64,000 bases of DNA from Bugula neritina. Lineage: Eukaryota > Bryozoa > Gymnolaemata > Cheilostomatida > Bugulidae. Position 1 is the stretch's first letter; every line of letters begins with the position of its first letter. The stretch covers positions 16,275,375-16,339,374 of the forward strand of contig OZ037768.1 of assembly GCA_964035545.1 (NCBI GenBank). The letters run 5' to 3'. Shown here piece after piece: positions 45,047 through 64,000 of this stretch. Under the pieces are notes generated by a model. It saw only the letters and a program-made list of their open reading frames with translations, was not told the DNA's origin and ran no database searches. A program made the translations under genes and the position numbers.

Positions 45047-46829
45047 TAAATATTAGTTGGGGAAAAGGTAGTTTAAAAATCAATGCTGTCATTTGATACT
45101 TGCCTGTCATCACTGTCCCACCATTGAAGCTGATTGGACAGACAGACTAGCAAAAATATGGATGAGAAGATGGTGGAGGGAGGACAGCTGCCTCAATGTA
45201 TTTTATAATAAATTTATACAAAAAGTTCCCAAATTTCTTATACAGCCTTTGTTAGATGTTACATATAGTAAATATAAGTAGCATATAAACTTATCAGGAG
45301 AACACATGAAAGCATTATTATTGCAAAACTATGTTCACTATAATAAAGTTAAAACAAATGCAATAGCTACTCATTTATGGAGTATTGATGAGAGTAGAGA
45401 TTCTGTATTCTTATACCACATTTCAATACAAAAGCTGATGAGGATATAACCATTTGCCATCTATTTCTGACAAGCATACATGTGTAGCCTTCCTAAATGC
45501 TATCATTCAAAAGTGCAGCAAATAGAATAGTGCATTCACAAACTCAAAAGATAGCACTTATTGTTGATAGAAAAGTTAAAATTGGCGAATTGTCGGATCA
45601 AATAAAACAGTCATTCTTTAATAAGTATAATAAATTAGAAATGATCTGCCAACATAGCTATTTCTCCTTGATGCTAACTTATATTTTGCCATTAAACAGA
45701 ACGACTCAATTCTATCAAATTTCTACTCAACCAACGACCTACCAAATCAAGTTGCCATGATATTGGTTAAAATAATAATTACACATATGTGAAGGCTTTC
45801 CCTTGTGACGAGATAAGCTCTCTCTATCATCAACTGTCTTGATAGTTTGTTAAAGCTGCAGGGAAATTAGAATATGGAAGCTGAATATCTGGTCAAAAAT
45901 GCTAGTGTTACTACCATCAGGAATACAATAGCTAATTAATGTTGTTTATTTAGGTATTAAATACTTTCCAGGATAAGTGTACATAAATTTGTTGCTTTTA
46001 AATTTGATAGAAAGTTGCAGAAGTTGACTGTGTGCATATTTTCAAATTGATGATTTGAAATGAGAAATAATGTTTTGCTGACTATCTCATATTCACCCAG
46101 GAATTGCCCGCTGTCAGCATGCATTATCATCCAAGAGCACATGCTGAACTTTACCCTCACACCCTGCCTTACCAAGATAAAGAGGCTTGGTAAATTTATG
46201 TATACTAAAGTAGCCAAGCCTTTTAAAATGGTGGTACAAATTAATGTCAATCTAGGTTCTTAAAATATTTTAATGAAGTTTGGTAAAACATTAATATATT
46301 TGCAACCTCAAAGACAGACAGAGTAAGAATTAGAACTTTATATTCCATAGTTTGAATATTTACAAAAAATAAAGCATATAAACACATACACTGCATACTA
46401 CACAACACCAAATTTATAGTAATATTGTAAAAAGCCTGACTAGCAAAGAAGCAAGACATGAAGTAAATGAATAAATTCATAGACGGATGACAAGCAGTAC
46501 ATCTTTGATATCGAGGACTTTCAAAAACAACATAAATATTTTATCTATTTCCTTCCTAAGTTATTCTACAATGAGAAATAAAAAAAGGTACAGGTTATCA
46601 ACAATACATCTTAAGGTACCAGAATTGAGAGAGCAGACAAAATATAAAATAGCCTGGAACTTGTACAAGTTTTGAAGAGCAAAATACAACTTGATTAAGT
46701 ACAATCTCTGAGTGATAGTCATACCTGATTAGAACCTAAAATTTTGATTTGTTATACCTAAAAATTCTACATGCAAAATTGCAAATTGAAAATTCCTAAA
46801 ATGTCCATGATGTATATGAAAAAAGAGTT

Positions 46830-61493
<14,664 letters not shown>

Positions 61494-64000
61494 CTACAAC
61501 ACACTGCCAGTGTTTTACAACTTTTTCAAAACCCTAACTACACAGTTCCAAGAACGATATTACAGTGCTCCCTCCATATCTCATGGTTCCATTTCTCACA
61601 AAATTTCATAAGTCACAAAATGAGCTTGGACCCCCATTTTGCGGCTTATGTATGTGTGTACAGGGACAAAATGGCTGAATTAAACAGATCTGCGAGTTAA
61701 ATCTAGTATTCTATTATGTCACTATGTATTGAGGTTTCGGGACCCGGTAGCTCAGTGAGATACGGACAGAGCACTGCATTTCATTGAATTTTTGGGAGTT
61801 GTTCCTCCACAATCACATAGAAGGAGACTGTACACTATGTTAGGTTGTTAAACTGTTGCAGCAAATGGGGTTAAAATATGGCCAAGTCCAGCCTGCATTG
61901 AGATAGGTCTTAGAAAATTTTATCACATGGCAAAGTTTATTCCGACTGCATGCATTATAATAATTGCTAAAAACAGACTATTATTTTGTCTAGGAAGTAG
62001 CCAATGAAAGAAAATTTAGCATTTTTTGAATACATATTTTGCTCCTTATCTAACAAAACATTTTATATTCATGTGAAAACGCTGCTTTTAATTATCATAC
62101 AAAAGAAATCAACTTTAAGCCAAAAAATAATAATTTTGCACTGAAATTACCTCCACCTGTCTGTCTATTCACAGAAAGTATGCCACAAACAGACAGCTCA
62201 ACATCAAACTTGGGGCTGTGATACATTTTTATATAAAATACCAGGTACAAAATTAATACTGTAACCATAGTATAATTGCAGGTGACAGCAGAGTCTAGCC
62301 ATATTAGTATTTACAATATTTTCCCTGGAAGCCACTTTACACCATAATTAAAACATAGTAAGGTTGAGTGTAGCTAGACAATACTTATACACAGTCTGTA
62401 CAACTTAGCAACCTACTCAATGTTAACAATGTTCAGTTTACTATACAATAACAGATAGTATTGTGTTTATTATATAAGGCATTTCATGGTCATAACTATA
62501 TATACATTTAAACTTTAAGGTATACTTTGCAAAGATGAGATGTAAATACTGAGGGCAGTAAGATGAGATTAATATCCTACTAATCAAGATAAGAAGTGTG
62601 TATGTTGGTAGGATAAACTACTCTATACAATCTCACAGCATCGCTGGCATCAGTTGAACCCAAATTTTGTGACCCAACAGTCACCACCTACACAGCTACA
62701 GCCACCACCTAGAAGGTTACAGCTACCAGCTAGAGGGTTACAGCCACTACCTAGAAGGTTACAGCCACCACCTAGAAGGTTACAGCCACTACCTAGAAGG
62801 TTGCAGCCACCACCTAGAAGGTTACAGCCACCATCTAGAAGGGTATATGCCTTCCCCAAGAAAAGCGTGGCTAATTTCTGTTTTCTGTAAAACCTTTTCC
62901 TGTATTTATAATAGCTATTCAAGTTGAATTTATTAAAGTATATGTGACCAGTCGCGACAAAACCGGGGATGTGGCGGCGTTTATAAAGTGTAGTAAATGA
63001 AGGTTTAATTTGGAAATACTTAAATTTGAAATTAATTTCCAATTTTTAGATTTTGAACTTTTCTAATACAAAAAAATCCAAGGATTTCAAAAATTATACT
63101 TTCGTAAGCATTTGATGATTCCTTCAGCTCTAAAATTGCATTTAAAGTTGGTAACTAAGGCATTCAATTTTTTAAATGATGAAAAAATTGCGAAGTTATC
63201 AAATAAAGAAAGAAGACAATTTTAGTTATTTTCATAGCATGAGATCTTGCAAATTTATTTTTTATCAAATGAATTTAGCTTACACCCCTTTCTTCGTATT
63301 GTCAGAAGCATCATATTTAAAATCGAAGGCTAGTTTTAGTTTTTCATCGTGCTCCATCCAAAGTTAGCTTTTAAGTTACTGAGCTGTTTTGCCCTTTGGT
63401 GATAACTGCTGAACTAAATATTTATCTTTAGCGTTCAAGCTTGAAAATCACAACAAAACAGGTAATTATAGTCAAAACAATCATTTACGCTACACTAACT
63501 TAGAATTGTTGCCAGGATAATTTGTAGTTATCAATTTGAATTTATTAATATTTATACTATCACTAGGACTCAAGGAGTATATCTATTGACTCTATTCTAT
63601 TCTATACTAGACTAGTAGTACTAGTAACTACTTAAATGACTCTCACTATGACTCACAGTTTGAGGTACGGTTACTCATAATGATAATCATAATGAATATC
63701 ATTCATGATTTACTGATACTGGTATTTGGTAGTAAAACCAAATGTAGCTCATTAATATTAATGATAATAGTATAAGTAATTAATAATTATAAATTCACCA
63801 TTTGAGTCTGACTCTGAGTTTCGCCTTCGGTCTTAAAACTTGATACTCATACTGATAGTATTATATTTATTGATTTATTCTATAGTTGATATTTCAATTT
63901 ACATTGGACTTACTCTTAGTAACTTTTAGCCTCTGTCTTAGATTTTGTCAATACAGTTACTGATTACTATTAGTATTACTATTAACATTATGCCTACTAG
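61494..64000. other. Upstream ABCC region: no further exon recognised
   Basis: The next upstream exon should end with an MRP TMD1 segment in phase 2. None was found, so it is probably beyond the edge. The region holds a tRNA-like/SINE-like patch (about 61741-61850, GGTAGCTCAGTGAGA), a 21-bp minisatellite and ATTACT microsatellite at the end. Confidence 0.45.
62693..62846. repeat. 21-bp minisatellite open on both strands
   Basis: Seven to eight copies of CAGCCACCACCTAGAAGGTTA. The unit is seven codons, so the array is open as RRLQPPP on plus and as a CNLLGGG repeat on minus. Confidence 0.85.

Larger units (their letters stand above)
43871..46829. other. Convergent intergenic region with a MITE
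   Basis: This lies between the 3' ends of the small membrane-protein gene and the ABCC gene. It holds a polyadenylation signal, the second 344-bp MITE and otherwise AT-rich DNA. Several open stretches (for example 44569-44793 and 45497-45760) have no recognisable domain or splice partners. Confidence 0.5.

Noticed and set aside
44569-45281. Open stretches on both sides of the second MITE, perhaps one gene split by it
   Set aside because: No recognisable motif; joining them across the MITE gives no known protein.
62155-62240. Possible upstream ABCC exon on minus (LSVCGILSVNRQTG-like reading)
   Set aside because: No similarity to MRP sequence and no acceptor that fits phase 2 of the next exon.

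Overview
The window is animal nuclear DNA: AT-rich, with long introns that have GT/AG borders and consistent phases, short exons, and many DNA transposons, MITEs, minisatellites and AT-rich microsatellites. The genes (RhoGAP-type class IX myosin, full-length ABCB transporter, NIPSNAP, MRP-type ABCC transporter) place it in Metazoa. The divergence, intron structure and a tRNA-derived SINE suggest an invertebrate, possibly an early-branching marine animal such as a sponge. That last step is inference; no lineage marker settles it.

Layout: 70-4586 (minus) holds the first four coding exons of a myosin IX gene that runs off the left edge. 4587-10755 is intergenic and rich in ATTACT-type microsatellite. 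10756-29964 (plus) is a complete 26-exon ABCB/P-glycoprotein-like gene whose introns carry a hAT element with an 8-bp target duplication, a probable solo LTR, two SINE copies and a large minisatellite. 31955-33714 (minus) is a complete six-exon NIPSNAP gene. 34374-45046 is a transposon graveyard: a deleted pogo-like element with a 797-bp element nested in it, a full-length but dead pogo/Tigger-like element with TA target duplications, and two 344-bp twin MITEs with TAA duplications. 42766-43870 (plus), between the pogo element and the second MITE, is a small four-exon gene for a membrane-anchored protein with an exon-encoded tandem repeat, not recognised. 46830-61493 (minus) is the 3' two-thirds or more of an ABCC1-like (MRP) gene; its 5' part lies beyond the right edge or was not visible.

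The strongest discovery candidate is in the ABCC gene. The block coding for the second part of transmembrane domain 2 is present twice: once as a single 311-nt exon (53945-54255) and once as two exons of 145+166 nt, again 311 nt (53590-53734 and 52403-52568). Both versions are open, align without gaps, start in phase 1 and end in phase 0. Because 311 is not a multiple of three, only one version can be used per transcript: this has the structure of a mutually exclusive splicing switch that would make two MRP isoforms with different membrane helices. Other points are an 88-nt near-identical tract shared by the two nucleotide-binding domains of the ABCB gene, a 21-nt symmetric microexon in the ABCC linker, and two long near-perfect palindromes.
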